Of a stretch of DNA of 64,000 nucleotides, positions 1-9,785 are shown in pieces. Made by a program: the position numbers and the translations under genes. How positions within the stretch are numbered: the stretch's first letter is position 1; every line of letters starts with the position of its first letter. The stretch comes from Paludifilum halophilum (GTDB lineage Bacteria; Bacillota; Bacilli; Thermoactinomycetales; DSM-45169): assembly GCF_002245355.1 (NCBI RefSeq), contig NZ_NOWF01000004.1, forward strand, positions 281,096 to 345,095, written 5' to 3'. Below the pieces are notes generated by a model that was given only the letters and a program-made list of their open reading frames with translations, had not been told where the DNA came from and searched no databases.

Positions 1-806
1 GACAGGGTGGTGTTGCAAACGATAAAGCCGTCGATGTCCAGTTCCATACCGACTTGGACCGCCTCTGTCATCTGATCTTGTGTCAGGTCTGGGGCCAGTT
101 TCAAAAAGACGGGACGGGTTTCCCCTGTCTCATCCTTCATCTCGTCCCTCTCCGCCATGATCAGGGAAAGAAGTTTCTCCAAAGGCTTTGATTGCTGCAA
201 GTCTCGCAGTCCTCGGGTATTCGGGGAACTGATATTGATGGCGAAGTAATCCCCGTGACGATACAAGGCCCGCAAACCGTGCCGGTAGTCGGAAGCCGCT
301 TCTTCCTGGGGTGTTTGTTTATTTTTTCCCAGATTGATTCCGATCGGGATTCCGGGGCGGGGGAAGGTGGACAGAAGAGAACGGGCCTGTTCCACTCCAC
401 CGTTGTTAAACCCCATCCGGTTAATCACAGCTTGATCCTCCGGAAGTCGGTAGAGGCGGGGGCGCGGGTTGCCCGATTGTCTCCGGGGGGTGAGCGTACC
501 CACTTCCACAAAGCCGAATCCCAGGGCGGCTAAGGCGGGGTAGACCTGTGCGTGTTTATCGAAACCGGCCGCCAAGCCGACGGGATTGGGGAAGCGAATC
601 CGGGAAAAACTCACTTTTAAACGCGGATCCTCCACCTCCATCCGCCGTTGGAGGGTTTTCAACACGAAGGGAAACCGCTGTGCCTGTTGCAGACCGCGGA
701 TCGTCCATTCGTGGGCCTGTTCCGGATCCATGCGGAACAATTGGTTTCGCAACAATGAATACACGGCGATAATTCCTTTCCAGTCCAGCATTCTTCCCAG
801 TAGCAT
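1..806 (-). CDS. pyrD: Dihydroorotate dehydrogenase (quinone), class 2, 3' end cut by window
   Basis: Fourth step of pyrimidine synthesis: oxidises dihydroorotate to orotate with electrons passed to membrane quinone. Reading the minus strand gives the class 2 pattern: an N-terminal helical extension with DPEQAHEW, then NPVGLAAGFDKH, GFGFVEVGT, NRMGFNNGG, GINLGKNK, NISSPNTRGLR and KLAPDL, which are FMN- and substrate-contact segments. The C-terminal third lies outside the window. Two ATGs are possible, at 806 and 791; neither has a strong ribosome site, and 791 gives the usual class 2 N-terminus. Class 2 enzymes are less usual in Bacillales, which mostly carry the class 1B pyrD/pyrK pair. Confidence 0.9.
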   Translation of the reverse strand, partial: MLLGRMLDWKGIIAVYSLLRNQLFRMDPEQAHEWTIRGLQQAQRFPFVLKTLQRRMEVEDPRLKVSFSRIRFPNPVGLAAGFDKHAQVYPALAALGFGFVEVGTLTPRRQSGNPRPRLYRLPEDQAVINRMGFNNGGVEQARSLLSTFPRPGIPIGINLGKNKQTPQEEAASDYRHGLRALYRHGDYFAINISSPNTRGLRDLQQSKPLEKLLSLIMAERDEMKDETGETRPVFLKLAPDLTQDQMTEAVQVGMELDIDGFIVCNTTL

Positions 807-899
807 ACCATATTTCCGCAGAGATTGCTTGGGAATGGAACCTCTTGTGGTTACCTTTTGAAGAAGCAGGCGGCATCGTTCCTCTGCCGTGTTCGCCTT

Positions 900-1043
900 T
901 TACGCCAGGAAACCGACTAACAGACAGAGGACACCGAGCGCCATCCATTCGTAACCGGCATTGTCGCCCCGCAGGCGGAGGAAGATACCCAGCACTCCCA
1001 TCACCCCTCCAGCTATGATGAACCATAGACCGAAACCGCTCAT
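900..1043 (-). CDS. Small two-helix membrane protein, 47 aa, unknown function
   Basis: Not recognised as a named family. The 47-residue product has two hydrophobic segments (about residues 5-22 and 34-47) joined by a short loop RLRGDNAGYEW, so it should sit as a hairpin in the membrane. Support for translation is an excellent AAGGAGGT site 8-9 bases before the ATG. It lies upstream of pyrD on the same strand, about 90 bases away, and the two may share a promoter (TACAAT box at 1098-1103, rc). Could be a cell-envelope small protein; no function can be assigned. Confidence 0.6.
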   Translation of the reverse strand: MSGFGLWFIIAGGVMGVLGIFLRLRGDNAGYEWMALGVLCLLVGFLA

Positions 1044-1097
1044 GAATGATGACCTCCTTACTGCCTCCAGCGATTTTGTTTCCCACTCTATTTCTCT

Positions 1098-1126
1098 ATT
1101 GTACAAAATGGATCCGCTTGTCGACG
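1098..1126 (-). promoter_or_regulatory. Probable sigma-A promoter for the 47-aa gene and pyrD
   Basis: On the minus strand a TCGACA hexamer (5 of 6 to TTGACA) precedes TACAAT by 15 bases. The spacing is a little short, so this is a moderate call. Confidence 0.35.
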
Positions 1127-1160
1127 GACTGATCGGTTCGATGGAGGCCTTTGATCGGAG

Positions 1161-1166
1161 TATAAT
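1161..1166 (+). promoter_or_regulatory. TATAAT -10 box for the downstream pyrophosphatase gene
   Basis: Perfect TATAAT about 26 bases before the GTG start of the next gene; the -35 region is poor (TTCGAT, 18-base spacer). Confidence 0.4.
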
Positions 1167-1191
1167 GGACACAGAAATGGAGGGAGCAGAT

Positions 1192-1767
1192 GTGATTTTA
1201 CCCTTTGCGACAATGAATGAAGGAAAGATCAAAGAAGCCGTCGAAGTTCTTCGCCCTTTCGGGATTGAGGTGACTCCGCTGTCTCTGGATTTAGTAGAAC
1301 CGGATGTCGGTTCCATCGAAGCAGTGACGCGGGTCAAATTGGAGCAAGTGAGGAAAATGGGATATCAGCGAGCGATGGTGGACGATGCAGGGATTTTCTT
1401 CGCGGCTTATAAGGGCTTTCCGGGTGTGTTGACCAAAAGGGTCTTTGAACGGATCGGCTACCGGGGAGTGATGAAGCTGTTAGAGGGGGAGACGCGGAAG
1501 GCTTGGTTTGAGGGAGCCGTCGCCGTGATGTGGGACGGTGAGGAAGTTTGTTTTCCGGAACATACTCCGGGTCACCTGCTGGAGGAGTTGCCGAAGAAAA
1601 TCCGGCCGGAACCGGGTTTTCCCTTTAACCCGCTGTTTGTTCCTGACGGTGCTGCCCGGACCCTGTCCGAGATGACACAAGAAGAGAGACAACGCTACTC
1701 CTACCGGGGAAAAGCCCTGAGAAGGGTGGCCCAATGGCTTTCCTCCCGCCCCGGAGTGAAGGAATAA
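1192..1767 (+). CDS. Non-canonical purine NTP pyrophosphatase (RdgB/Ham1 family)
   Basis: Predicted to hydrolyse dITP/XTP to the monophosphate, cleansing the nucleotide pool. The N-terminus ILPFATMNEGKIKEA is a variant of the family's (T/S)xNxxKxxE nucleotide-binding segment, followed by VDDAGIFF and GFPG (usual DDSGL..PGV), and GFPFNPLFVPDG near the end (family GFGYDPIF). At 191 residues it is normal length. I chose GTG 1192 over upstream ATGs because GGAGGG lies 6-7 bases before it and the upstream residues do not fit the family. The open frame runs back to 961 but is not coding there. Divergent from the canonical motifs, so substrate may differ. Confidence 0.75.
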   Translation: MILPFATMNEGKIKEAVEVLRPFGIEVTPLSLDLVEPDVGSIEAVTRVKLEQVRKMGYQRAMVDDAGIFFAAYKGFPGVLTKRVFERIGYRGVMKLLEGETRKAWFEGAVAVMWDGEEVCFPEHTPGHLLEELPKKIRPEPGFPFNPLFVPDGAARTLSEMTQEERQRYSYRGKALRRVAQWLSSRPGVKE

Positions 1768-1867
1768 GCAGGAGAGTTGATGATCCCTGCTCCATATATG
1801 GTCGATCAACCCATCTTGTGCCCCATAGACTGCCTTCCATCCGGTTTTCCCGTATTGGCGGGCTTCG

Positions 1868-1897
1868 TTGACGCTGAAGAAGGGGAAGTGTTACACT
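1868..1897 (+). promoter_or_regulatory. Sigma-A promoter of the his operon
   Basis: TTGACG (1868-1873), 18-base spacer, TACACT (1892-1897), about 60 bases before hisZ. No T-box leader is visible in the short 5' region. Confidence 0.55.
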
Positions 1898-1960
1898 ACA
1901 AAGAACGTCAAGATTTCTTTAATACATTAGCAAACTAAAGGGAATCGGGAGTGGAAGCGG

Positions 1961-3133
1961 ATGGGTAAGCCGCGCGATTTCGAAAAGCCGATGGGTGTTC
2001 GCGACTGGCCGCCGGAAGCGGTGGCCCAAAAAAGATGGATAGAGAAGCGCGTGGAGGCGCGCTTTCAACATTGGGGATACCGGGAAGTGATGACCCCCAC
2101 ACTCGAGTATTTTGAGACGGTCGGCGGTGCCAGCGCGATCCAAGATCATAAACTATTCAAACTGTTGGACCGCCAGGGGCAGACTTTGGTTCTTCGCCCG
2201 GACCAGACGACTCCCATCGCCCGGGTGGTGGCATCGGTGATGAAAGAAGTCCCTCTTCCGTTGCGACTTTTTTACCATGCCAATGTATTTCGGGCCCAGG
2301 AACGGGAGGCCGGACGAAATGCCGAATTCTATCAATCCGGTGTGGAGCTGGTGGGGGGAGATACTCCCGAAGAGGATGCCGAAGTGATCGCTTTGGCCGT
2401 GGAGTCCCTTCAAGCCTGCGAAATCAGCCCGATCCAGCTGGCGATGGGTCATATCGGATTGTTGGACGGTCTGCTGATGGAACGTCTGGAAGAGGCCGAA
2501 GCTGTCGCCGACCTGAAAGACTGCCTCGGGCGTCGAAACATGGTGGAGTTCCGGGAACGGGTTGAAGCATTGGAATTGAATGCAGGGGAAAAAAAGGAGC
2601 TCTTCTCCCTGTTGGAGATTCGCGGAACCCGTGAAATTCTTGGAACCCTGAGAGATCGGGCCGCCTCGCGCCGAACCCGGGAGGCGATCAACCATCTGGA
2701 AGCGATATGGGAAGCGCTGGAGGATTGGGGGGTCGCTTCGGAGATCCTTTTGGATTTGAGTTTGGTGGGAAGTCTGGACTATTATACCGGGGTTTATTTT
2801 GAGGGGTACGGTGCTGACGGGATCTATCTGTTGAGTGGCGGCCGATATGACCGGTTGCTGGAACGGTTCGGCCGCTCCAGTCCTGCCCGGGGATTCGCCC
2901 TGAAGACGGATCGGTTGGTGGAGGCCGGCGGCGACAAAACTCGGGAGAAGATGGAACACATCGCTCTGGTATATCCGCGCCGGCTGCGGCGGAAGGCTTT
3001 TCGGCAGGCGAAGAAATGGCGGGAACAGGGCGTGGCCGTTTCGATGCATGTGAAAGAAGCCGGTTCGCTCCCGGCAGAGGAAAGGCAGCGACTCGACAGA
3101 ATCGTCGAGATCGAGGGGGATGACGATGACTGA
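1961..3133 (+). CDS. hisZ: ATP phosphoribosyltransferase regulatory subunit HisZ
   Basis: Partner of short-form HisG; the two form the hetero-octamer that starts histidine synthesis and is inhibited by histidine. The 390-residue protein is a histidyl-tRNA synthetase-like class II core: motif 2 region [16 protein letters not shown] at about 110-125, the [16 protein letters not shown] segment (HisA-type motif) and [13 protein letters not shown] (motif 3 region), without a full anticodon-binding domain. First gene of the operon; its 3' end overlaps hisG by 14 bases, which fits coupled translation of the two subunits. Antisense open frames across it are shadows. Confidence 0.93.
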   Translation: MGKPRDFEKPMGVRDWPPEAVAQKRWIEKRVEARFQHWGYREVMTPTLEYFETVGGASAIQDHKLFKLLDRQGQTLVLRPDQTTPIARVVASVMKEVPLPLRLFYHANVFRAQEREAGRNAEFYQSGVELVGGDTPEEDAEVIALAVESLQACEISPIQLAMGHIGLLDGLLMERLEEAEAVADLKDCLGRRNMVEFRERVEALELNAGEKKELFSLLEIRGTREILGTLRDRAASRRTREAINHLEAIWEALEDWGVASEILLDLSLVGSLDYYTGVYFEGYGADGIYLLSGGRYDRLLERFGRSSPARGFALKTDRLVEAGGDKTREKMEHIALVYPRRLRRKAFRQAKKWREQGVAVSMHVKEAGSLPAEERQRLDRIVEIEGDDDD

Positions 3134-3773
3134 CCGATTAACGATCGCAATGCCGAAGGGACGCATTTTCGGCGAGGCGGTGCAATTGCTCCGAGAGACG
3201 GGGCTCGACTTGCCCGGAGACCTGGCTGAAGAAGAATCCCGGAAATTAACCGTTTCCGTTCCCAAGCTGGGTTTCTCCTTTTTATTGGTGAAACCGGTGG
3301 ACGTCCCCGCCTATGTGGAGCATGGAGTGGCCGATCTCGGTGTTGTGGGCAAGGATGTTCTAATGGAAGAGGAGCGGGATGTCTACGAACTCCTCGACTT
3401 GAAGATCAGCCCTTGTCGGATTTCTGTGGCCGGCCTGCCGGACTGGTCTCCGGTGATCCATCCGAAGGTAGCCACCAAATATCCCCGCATTGCCGATCAG
3501 TATTTTCGCGAACAGGGACAACAGGTGGAAGTGATCCGGCTGAATGGCTCTGTGGAACTGGCTCCCCGGATCGGGTTGGCGGACCGGATTGTGGATATCG
3601 TTTCCACCGGCCGTACCTTGAAGGAGAACGGACTGGTCGAGCTGGAATTCATCAAAGATGTCACCTCCCGACTGATCGCCAATCGGGCCAGCTATCGGTT
3701 GAAAAGTGGGGTTATCGATGATTTGTATCAACGGTTGGCCGAGAGAATCGACCGGGAGGAGGAGATAGTATGA
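3120..3773 (+). CDS. hisG: ATP phosphoribosyltransferase catalytic subunit, short form
   Basis: Joins ATP and PRPP to make phosphoribosyl-ATP, the committed step. At 217 residues it is the short form that needs HisZ, lacking the C-terminal regulatory domain of long HisG. Visible family segments: [12 protein letters not shown] at the start, [21 protein letters not shown], and the PRPP-binding loop [14 protein letters not shown]. Translation may start at 3120 or at the ATG six bases later; a GAGGGGG site precedes both. Overlaps hisD by four bases (ATGA type). Confidence 0.95.
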   Translation: MTMTDRLTIAMPKGRIFGEAVQLLRETGLDLPGDLAEEESRKLTVSVPKLGFSFLLVKPVDVPAYVEHGVADLGVVGKDVLMEEERDVYELLDLKISPCRISVAGLPDWSPVIHPKVATKYPRIADQYFREQGQQVEVIRLNGSVELAPRIGLADRIVDIVSTGRTLKENGLVELEFIKDVTSRLIANRASYRLKSGVIDDLYQRLAERIDREEEIV

Positions 3774-5056
3774 TCGCGATTGTGCAACCGGAGGCACTTT
3801 CCACCCGCCGCGAAAAGGAGGCAGGCACACCGGCTCAACAGCGCTCCGTGTCGGAAATTATCGCTTCGGTCCGGTCCGAGGGGGATGCGGCTCTGCGCCG
3901 GTGGACCTCCCGTTTCGACAGGGCGGAACTTTCCTCCTTGGATGTGGCGGCGGAGGAGATCGAGGAAGCGTATCGGCAGGTGTCCCCGGGGTTTATCCAA
4001 TCCCTCCAACACGCCGCCCGGCGGATTCGCCGCTACCATGAACAACAACGCCGTCAATCCTGGATGGAAACAGAGGAAGACGGAACCATTCTGGGACAGC
4101 TGATTCGCCCTTTGGAAACAGTGGGTGTCTACGTTCCGGGAGGACGGGCGGCTTACCCCTCTTCGGTATTGATGAACGTATTGCCTGCGGCAGTGGCGGG
4201 GGTGAGCCGGATCGTGATCACAACACCGCCCCAGTCTGACGGCAAGGTTCATCCTTCGACTTTGGTTGCTGCTCGAGAGGCCGGTGTAAAGCGGATTGTG
4301 AAGGTGGGAGGCGCCCAGGCGATCGCCGCCTTGGCCTACGGAACGGAATCCGTTCCCCGGGTGGATAAGATTGTCGGTCCAGGAAATATTTATGTCGCCT
4401 TGGCCAAACGGTGGGTCTATGGGCGGGTGGATATCGATATGATCGCCGGCCCTTCGGAGATTGTTGTCGTTGCCGACCGTACGGCGGATCACCGGTATGT
4501 GGCGGCGGATCTCCTTTCCCAGGCGGAACACGATCCGATGGCGTCAGCGGTGTTGATCACCCCTTCCCGGTCCCTGGCGGAAAAGACCGCTCGGGAAATC
4601 GAGGTCCAATGCCGTCGGTTGGAGCGGGCGGAAATTGCCGCCCAATCCATCCGGGAACACGGAGCGATCACCCTCGTTCGGGATCTGGAGGAAGCGGTGG
4701 AAACGGCCAATCGTCTGGCGCCGGAGCACCTGGAGCTGATCGTGGAGAAGCCCTGGAACTGGGTGGGTCGGGTGAAAAACGCTGGAGCCCTTTTTTTGGG
4801 GCCCTACAGCCCGGAGCCTGTCGGCGATTATGTAGCCGGTCCCAACCATGTGCTCCCCACGAACGGGACGGCCCGTTTCTTTTCTCCGCTGGGGGTGGAC
4901 GATTTTATCAAGAAAACCAGTCTGATTTCCTATAGCCGACAGGCTCTGATACAGGACGGAAACCATGTGATCACCCTGGCGGAAGCGGAGGGATTGACCG
5001 GTCATGCCGCCTCGATCCGGGCCCGTTTAGGAGAGGAGGGAAAAAAAGATGAGTAA
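3770..5056 (+). CDS. hisD: Histidinol dehydrogenase
   Basis: Zinc enzyme oxidising L-histidinol to L-histidine in two NAD-dependent steps. The 428-residue protein carries the family blocks [56 protein letters not shown] (catalytic Glu-His pair) and [26 protein letters not shown] site precedes the ATG. It sits third in the operon although it acts last, as in Bacillus. The upstream steps hisC and histidinol phosphatase are not in this operon. Confidence 0.96.
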   Translation: MIAIVQPEALSTRREKEAGTPAQQRSVSEIIASVRSEGDAALRRWTSRFDRAELSSLDVAAEEIEEAYRQVSPGFIQSLQHAARRIRRYHEQQRRQSWMETEEDGTILGQLIRPLETVGVYVPGGRAAYPSSVLMNVLPAAVAGVSRIVITTPPQSDGKVHPSTLVAAREAGVKRIVKVGGAQAIAALAYGTESVPRVDKIVGPGNIYVALAKRWVYGRVDIDMIAGPSEIVVVADRTADHRYVAADLLSQAEHDPMASAVLITPSRSLAEKTAREIEVQCRRLERAEIAAQSIREHGAITLVRDLEEAVETANRLAPEHLELIVEKPWNWVGRVKNAGALFLGPYSPEPVGDYVAGPNHVLPTNGTARFFSPLGVDDFIKKTSLISYSRQALIQDGNHVITLAEAEGLTGHAASIRARLGEEGKKDE

Positions 5057-5639
5057 ACGGATGTCGACCATCCGGAGAGAAACAGGAGAGACCCATATCC
5101 GACTTCACCTGAAACTGGACGGATCGGGGAAGACGGAACTTCACACCGGGATTCCTTTTTTGGAGCATATGCTGGATTTGTTTGCCAAACACGGTCTGTT
5201 TGACTTGACCGTGGAGGCGAAGGGGGATATCGAGGTGGATGATCATCATACCGCTGAGGATATCGCCATCTGTTTGGGTACCGCCCTGAAGGAGGCCTTG
5301 GGAGATAAACGAGGGATCAAGCGGTACGGTCAAGCCTGGGTGCCGATGGATGAATCTTTGGGGCAGGTGGTGGTGGATTTGTCCAATCGCCCTCACCTGG
5401 AGTTTCAGGCTGATTTTCCCGCTCAGAAGGTGGGGAGTTTCGATACGGAACTGGTTCATGAATTTTTTTGGAAATTGGCCGTGGAAGCGCGGATCAATCT
5501 CCATGCCATCCTTCATTACGGAAAAAACACTCACCATATGATCGAAGCTTTGTACAAGGCTTTGGGTCGGGCTCTGGACGAAGCCTCCCAGCTGGATCCC
5601 CGGGTGAAATCCGTTCCCTCTTCCAAAGGGGTGTTATAA
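5049..5639 (+). CDS. hisB: Imidazoleglycerol-phosphate dehydratase
   Basis: Dehydrates imidazoleglycerol phosphate to imidazoleacetol phosphate using a two-manganese centre. Monofunctional, 196 residues (no phosphatase domain as in E. coli HisB). Metal ligands lie in the repeated pattern DDHHTAEDI near 60-68 and HHMIEALYKALGRAL near 160-175; FLEHMLDLFAKHG and MDESLG also match. Its start overlaps hisD by eight bases and its stop abuts hisH. Confidence 0.96.
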   Translation: MSKRMSTIRRETGETHIRLHLKLDGSGKTELHTGIPFLEHMLDLFAKHGLFDLTVEAKGDIEVDDHHTAEDIAICLGTALKEALGDKRGIKRYGQAWVPMDESLGQVVVDLSNRPHLEFQADFPAQKVGSFDTELVHEFFWKLAVEARINLHAILHYGKNTHHMIEALYKALGRALDEASQLDPRVKSVPSSKGVL

Positions 5640-6263
5640 ATGATTGCGATTATCGATTACGGAATGGGCAACCTTTACAGTGTCAGTCAAGCTTTGACCC
5701 GGATGGGTTATGAATGGAAGATCACCTCGGACAGCGAAATCATCCGTTCCGCTGACGGGGTGATTCTCCCGGGGGTGGGAGCCTTCGGCGATGCCATGCT
5801 GGAGCTGAAAAAACGCGGGCTGATCGAAGTGATTAAAGAAATCGTCCACCGAGAGGGAAAGCCTTTATTGGGGATCTGCCTCGGAATGCAGCTCCTCTTT
5901 ACCGGCAGCGATGAGCACGGATACCATCAGGGGCTCAATCTGATCCCGGGTCATGTGGTTCGTTTTGAGGGGGATTACAACATTCCCCACATGGGGTGGA
6001 ACGAACTGCGTTTTGATCGGCCGCATCCCTTATTCCAAGGTGTGGAGGAAGGGTATGCCTACTTTGTCCATTCCTTTCATGTGATTCCGGATAATCCATC
6101 GGATATCCTGGCGGTGACGGACTATCATCAAACGGTGACGGCAATCGTCGGTCGGAATCAGCTGTTCGGAATGCAATTTCATCCGGAGAAAAGCGGAGAG
6201 ACGGGTCGCAAACTTTTGGAGCGCTTCGCCGCCCTCTGTACGGACCGGGGGAATCGCCGATGA
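5640..6263 (+). CDS. hisH: Imidazole glycerol phosphate synthase, glutaminase subunit
   Basis: Class I glutamine amidotransferase that feeds ammonia through HisF. The 207-residue chain has the catalytic triad: Cys in GICLGMQLLF near residue 80 and His/Glu in QFHPEKSG near 180. The N-terminal YGMGNLYSVSQAL is typical. It begins at the first base after the hisB stop codon, so translation is probably coupled, and overlaps hisA by four bases. It must pair with HisF two genes downstream. Confidence 0.96.
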   Translation: MIAIIDYGMGNLYSVSQALTRMGYEWKITSDSEIIRSADGVILPGVGAFGDAMLELKKRGLIEVIKEIVHREGKPLLGICLGMQLLFTGSDEHGYHQGLNLIPGHVVRFEGDYNIPHMGWNELRFDRPHPLFQGVEEGYAYFVHSFHVIPDNPSDILAVTDYHQTVTAIVGRNQLFGMQFHPEKSGETGRKLLERFAALCTDRGNRR

Positions 6264-7003
6264 GTTTTACCTTATATCCGGCGATCGACGTGCGCGGCGG
6301 TCAATGCGTCCGTTTGTTTCAGGGGGATTACGAGGCGGAAACGGTTTATGATCAGGACCCTGTTGCTGTCGCCAGGCGTTGGATAAATGCCGGCGCCGAA
6401 TGGTTGCATGTGGTGGACTTGGATGCCGCCCGCTCCGGAGATCCCGTCAATCTGTCTGTGATCCGGGAGATTGCGTCGGTTGCAGATGTTCCCGTCCAAG
6501 TGGGCGGAGGCGTGCGCAGTCTGGAGCGTCTGGAAACACTGTTGAACGCGGGAGTTGAACGAGTCGTGATCGGATCGGCGGCCATCGACAATCCCGAATG
6601 GGTCAAAAGGGCTCTCGGCACCTACGGGGACCGGATCGCCCTGGGGATTGACGCCCGGGAAGGGCGGGTGGCCACCCACGGATGGCTGCAAACATCGGAG
6701 GTGCTGGCCGAACAGCTGGCCCGGGAGATGGCGGAATTGGGAGCGGAAACTTTTATTTTCACCGATATCTCTCGGGACGGTACACTTACAGGTCCCAATA
6801 TTCTTGCCATACGCTCTCTGGCGAAGGCCACCGGAAAAAGGGTGATCGCTTCCGGGGGGGTCCGCTCCTCCCATCATCTGATCGAACTGGCCCAACATAC
6901 CCGGGAAGGAGTGTGCGGAGCGATCGTAGGAAAGGCTCTGTATACCGGGAATGTCGACCTGGGTGAAAGTCTTCGCGCACTCAAGGAGAGGGAGGATACA
7001 TGA
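6260..7003 (+). CDS. hisA: ProFAR isomerase
   Basis: TIM-barrel isomerase opening the ribose ring of ProFAR to PRFAR. The 247-residue protein has the catalytic aspartates in [13 protein letters not shown] (near residue 10) and [14 protein letters not shown] (near 130), with phosphate-binding loops VQVGGGVRS and IASGGVRS. The two half-barrels look alike, as in HisF. Overlaps both neighbours by four bases. Confidence 0.96.
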   Translation: MSFTLYPAIDVRGGQCVRLFQGDYEAETVYDQDPVAVARRWINAGAEWLHVVDLDAARSGDPVNLSVIREIASVADVPVQVGGGVRSLERLETLLNAGVERVVIGSAAIDNPEWVKRALGTYGDRIALGIDAREGRVATHGWLQTSEVLAEQLAREMAELGAETFIFTDISRDGTLTGPNILAIRSLAKATGKRVIASGGVRSSHHLIELAQHTREGVCGAIVGKALYTGNVDLGESLRALKEREDT

Positions 7004-7758
7004 TAACCAAACGGATCATACCTTGCTTGGATGTGAAGGACGGGCGTGTAGTCAAAGGAGTCTCCTTTGTCGATCTGCGGGATGCCGGCGATCCGGTAGA
7101 GCTGGCGGCCCTTTACGACGAAGCGGGTGCCGATGAACTGGTGTTCTTGGATATTTCCGCATCTCATGAGGGACGGAAGACCATGGTGGAAGTGGTCCGT
7201 CAAGCGGCGGGGGTTTTAAGCATCCCCTTCACCGTCGGCGGCGGAATCGGCGACCTGGAGGACATGTTTCAAATCCTTCGGGCCGGTGCGGATAAGGTTT
7301 CCATCAACACGGCCGCCCTTCAACAACCGGAATTGGTGGAAAACGCCGCAAGCCGTTTCGGTTCCCAATGTATCGTCGTGGCCATCGATGCTCTTTATGA
7401 TCCGTCGGAGAAGGATTGGTACGTCTATACCCACGGTGGACGCCGCAGGACCGAGTGGAAGGTTTTGGACTGGGCTCAGCAAGCGGTGGACCGGGGAGCG
7501 GGGGAAATTCTCTTGACCAGCATGGACCAGGACGGCCGTAAAAACGGATACGACCTGGCCCTGACCCGGACGGTCTCCGATCGCGTCCGGGTGCCGGTGA
7601 TCGCCTCCGGAGGTGCGGGAACGAAAGATCATTTTGTCAAGGTTTTCACTCAAACTCGAGCGGAAGCCGCTTTAGCCGCCTCGATCTTTCACTACCGGGA
7701 GGTCGGTATCGAGGATTTGAAAGCGGAGCTGAAGCAAAAGGGGGTGCATGTCCGTTGA
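7000..7758 (+). CDS. hisF: Imidazole glycerol phosphate synthase, cyclase subunit
   Basis: Uses ammonia from HisH to convert PRFAR to imidazole glycerol phosphate and AICAR. The 252-residue TIM barrel has catalytic Asp in [15 protein letters not shown] (near residue 11) and [13 protein letters not shown] (near 130), plus phosphate loops TVGGGIG and IASGGAG. AICAR links the pathway to purine synthesis. Overlaps hisIE by four bases. Confidence 0.96.
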   Translation: MITKRIIPCLDVKDGRVVKGVSFVDLRDAGDPVELAALYDEAGADELVFLDISASHEGRKTMVEVVRQAAGVLSIPFTVGGGIGDLEDMFQILRAGADKVSINTAALQQPELVENAASRFGSQCIVVAIDALYDPSEKDWYVYTHGGRRRTEWKVLDWAQQAVDRGAGEILLTSMDQDGRKNGYDLALTRTVSDRVRVPVIASGGAGTKDHFVKVFTQTRAEAALAASIFHYREVGIEDLKAELKQKGVHVR

Positions 7759-8393
7759 ATATCGAGATGAAGCCGGAAGAGATCCGTTTCGACGAGCACG
7801 GTTTAATACCCGCCATCGTTCAGGATGCCGCCAGTAAAAAAGTACTCACGCTGGCGTATATGAATGAAGATTCCCTGAAGAAGACCCTTGAAACGGGTGA
7901 AACTTGGTTTTGGAGCCGTTCCCGCCGCCGACTGTGGCACAAGGGGGCTACCTCCAGGAACATTCAAAAAGTGGTTTCCATCACTGCAGACTGCGATCGG
8001 GACGCCTTGCTGGTTCGGGTGAATCCCGCCGGCCCCGCCTGTCATACCGGAGACTACTCTTGCTTTCACACCTCCGGCTCCCCCGACTCCTTGGATCGAT
8101 TCGCTATCATCGACACACTGGAACAGGTGATCGCCCAACGTGAAGCGGAACAACCGGAAGGATCCTATACGACTTACCTGTTCCGGGAAGGAGTGGACAA
8201 GATCCTGAAAAAAGTGGGGGAGGAAGCCGGGGAAGTGATCATCGCCGCCAAAAACCGATCCTCCGCCGAGCTCTCCTGGGAAACCGCGGATTTGCTCTTT
8301 CACCTCTTGGTTCTGCTTCGGGAACAGCATCTGCCCTTGGATCGGGTGCTCCGGGAGCTGGAACAGCGGCATGGAGGAGAAGGAAAAGGATAA
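7755..8393 (+). CDS. hisIE: Phosphoribosyl-AMP cyclohydrolase / phosphoribosyl-ATP pyrophosphatase fusion
   Basis: Carries out steps two and three of histidine synthesis. The N-terminal cyclohydrolase half (about 1-115) has [19 protein letters not shown] and zinc/magnesium ligands in DCDRDALLV and [12 protein letters not shown]; the C-terminal pyrophosphatase half (about 125-205) has [18 protein letters not shown]. Start is a TTG overlapping hisF, preceded by AAAGGGGGTG; no ATG fits. This last gene closes the operon and is followed by two hairpins. Confidence 0.95.
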   Translation: MNIEMKPEEIRFDEHGLIPAIVQDAASKKVLTLAYMNEDSLKKTLETGETWFWSRSRRRLWHKGATSRNIQKVVSITADCDRDALLVRVNPAGPACHTGDYSCFHTSGSPDSLDRFAIIDTLEQVIAQREAEQPEGSYTTYLFREGVDKILKKVGEEAGEVIIAAKNRSSAELSWETADLLFHLLVLLREQHLPLDRVLRELEQRHGGEGKG

Positions 8394-8414
8394 GATTCGA
8401 AACCAAAACACCGG

Positions 8415-8450
8415 TATCCTTTAGTGAAAGCCACTAAAGGATATTTACTT
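8415..8450 (+). terminator. Rho-independent terminator of the his operon
   Basis: Perfect 12-bp stem (8415-8426 with 8432-8443), 5-base loop, followed by a T-rich stretch. Confidence 0.75.
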
Positions 8451-8488
8451 CCTAAATTCACAATCGAATCGAATAGATACCAAAATAA

Positions 8489-8522
8489 AAAACCGGTTCT
8501 CTTTTAACGGATCCGGTTTTTC
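8489..8522. terminator. Bidirectional-looking hairpin at the end of the minus-strand cluster
   Basis: AACCGG/CCGGTT arms bounded by an A-run on one side and a T-run on the other, between the two convergent operons. It can end transcripts from either side. Confidence 0.5.
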
Positions 8523-8558
8523 TCATGGGCCATTCTTTGTGAACTTCTCGTTGTTTAT

Positions 8559-9785
8559 TCAACCCGATAGAAGTTCTTCCAAGTTTTGTTGAATATCAGG
8601 ATGTTTGGACTGAACTGATATTCCCTGAGCATTTACTCGAACGAAAGAGCTCGACGCATAGAAGTCGCTTCGAAACATTTTGTTCCAACGATTTCTTTTT
8701 TCTGTAATAATAGAAACAATATAGTATGGCTGTAATTGTCGTTGAATTTTTTTGATCCGTTGGGCTACCTCTCTTACATTAGAAAAGGCGTTATCATCAA
8801 TTAGGACGACAACGTGTTGAATGGATGATTGAATTTGAACGAATTGGGCAAGGACAGATACACCGATCCCCATACAGACAGCCGGAATCTGTTTCTGGCT
8901 GAACTTAGAGCACAACGTATCGATACGTCCCCCATCTCCAATTAACAGGTTTTTCTCTTTTTCAGTATTCACATACACCTGGTAATTAAAGCCGGAGTAA
9001 TGGCCAGTCCCTTCTAGGTTTTTTAACGAAAATAGGATTATTTCATCTGGCAGCAGGAATTGCAACCAATTGATAACTTCTAAAACCTTATTCATCTCTG
9101 ACCGGACTTTCTTATGTACAATCTGGTCTACCCATGTTCGAAGGGTTTCAATTTTCATGGGGCCTTGTGTAAACAAACGACTTAATATCTGCTGATCAAC
9201 TAAATTAAGGTCTGTTTTTTCCAATTCCTCTAATCCTTTAAACCGAATATCCTCGGCTAGCGATGGTCTAACCGAGTTAAAAATGTTGTGGTTTGAAAGT
9301 TGAATATATGATACGTTTACGGAGGAAACCCGGTTGAGAGCCTGACAGGTTAATGTGAGGAGTTCCGCATCCGCAAAATAGGAAGAAAGCCCCCATGTTC
9401 CAACAAGGATCTGCTGAAATTCACGACGATAACCGGGTCGTTGTGGAATACGGTCCCTGTATAAATTCCCAATTTGTATCAACTTGAGAGGAAAGGTTTT
9501 GTTGAGATCAGCAACAAACCGAGACATACTCATCGCGAGATCGGCTTGCAATGCATATTTGGTTTTTTCCTTCACCCGATGCACTTCAAAAATCTTGCTA
9601 TGATGAACATGGGTAGCATTCAAATATCTCTTTCGTAACTCAACCATAGTTGTTTGGATTTCCTCGAATCCTGCAGGTTTTGTTAGGTCTAGAAACTGCT
9701 GATAAATATGTCGAACGGTCTCAATCTCTTTGGTTAAAAGATCATAAAACTGCGGGACCTTAGACTCGATATAGGTTTTCTTCAA
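8559..9785 (-). CDS. HisRS/HisZ-like class II synthetase paralogue in a biosynthetic cluster
   Basis: A 408-residue relative of histidyl-tRNA synthetase that is clearly not the housekeeping enzyme. Motif 2 (GNLYRDRIPQRPGYRREFQQ, 105-125) keeps its arginines, so ATP could bind, and motif 3 region GDGGRIDTL...MGIGVSVL (283-312) is present. The histidine-recognising signature RGLDYYTG is replaced by EGTGHYSG at 258-265, so the key arginine is a glutamate. A degenerate anticodon-domain-like C-terminus follows. TTG start with GGAGGGAGG nine bases upstream; it overlaps the S66 peptidase gene by four bases. It may be an amide-forming ligase or a regulatory or resistance subunit. Histidine may not be its substrate. 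Confidence 0.7.
   Translation of the reverse strand: MKKTYIESKVPQFYDLLTKEIETVRHIYQQFLDLTKPAGFEEIQTTMVELRKRYLNATHVHHSKIFEVHRVKEKTKYALQADLAMSMSRFVADLNKTFPLKLIQIGNLYRDRIPQRPGYRREFQQILVGTWGLSSYFADAELLTLTCQALNRVSSVNVSYIQLSNHNIFNSVRPSLAEDIRFKGLEELEKTDLNLVDQQILSRLFTQGPMKIETLRTWVDQIVHKKVRSEMNKVLEVINWLQFLLPDEIILFSLKNLEGTGHYSGFNYQVYVNTEKEKNLLIGDGGRIDTLCSKFSQKQIPAVCMGIGVSVLAQFVQIQSSIQHVVVLIDDNAFSNVREVAQRIKKIQRQLQPYYIVSIITEKRNRWNKMFRSDFYASSSFVRVNAQGISVQSKHPDIQQNLEELLSG

Noticed and set aside
2153..3265. 370-codon minus-strand frame over hisZ
   Set aside because: Exact shadow of hisZ in a GC-rich gene; no ribosome site and no domain.
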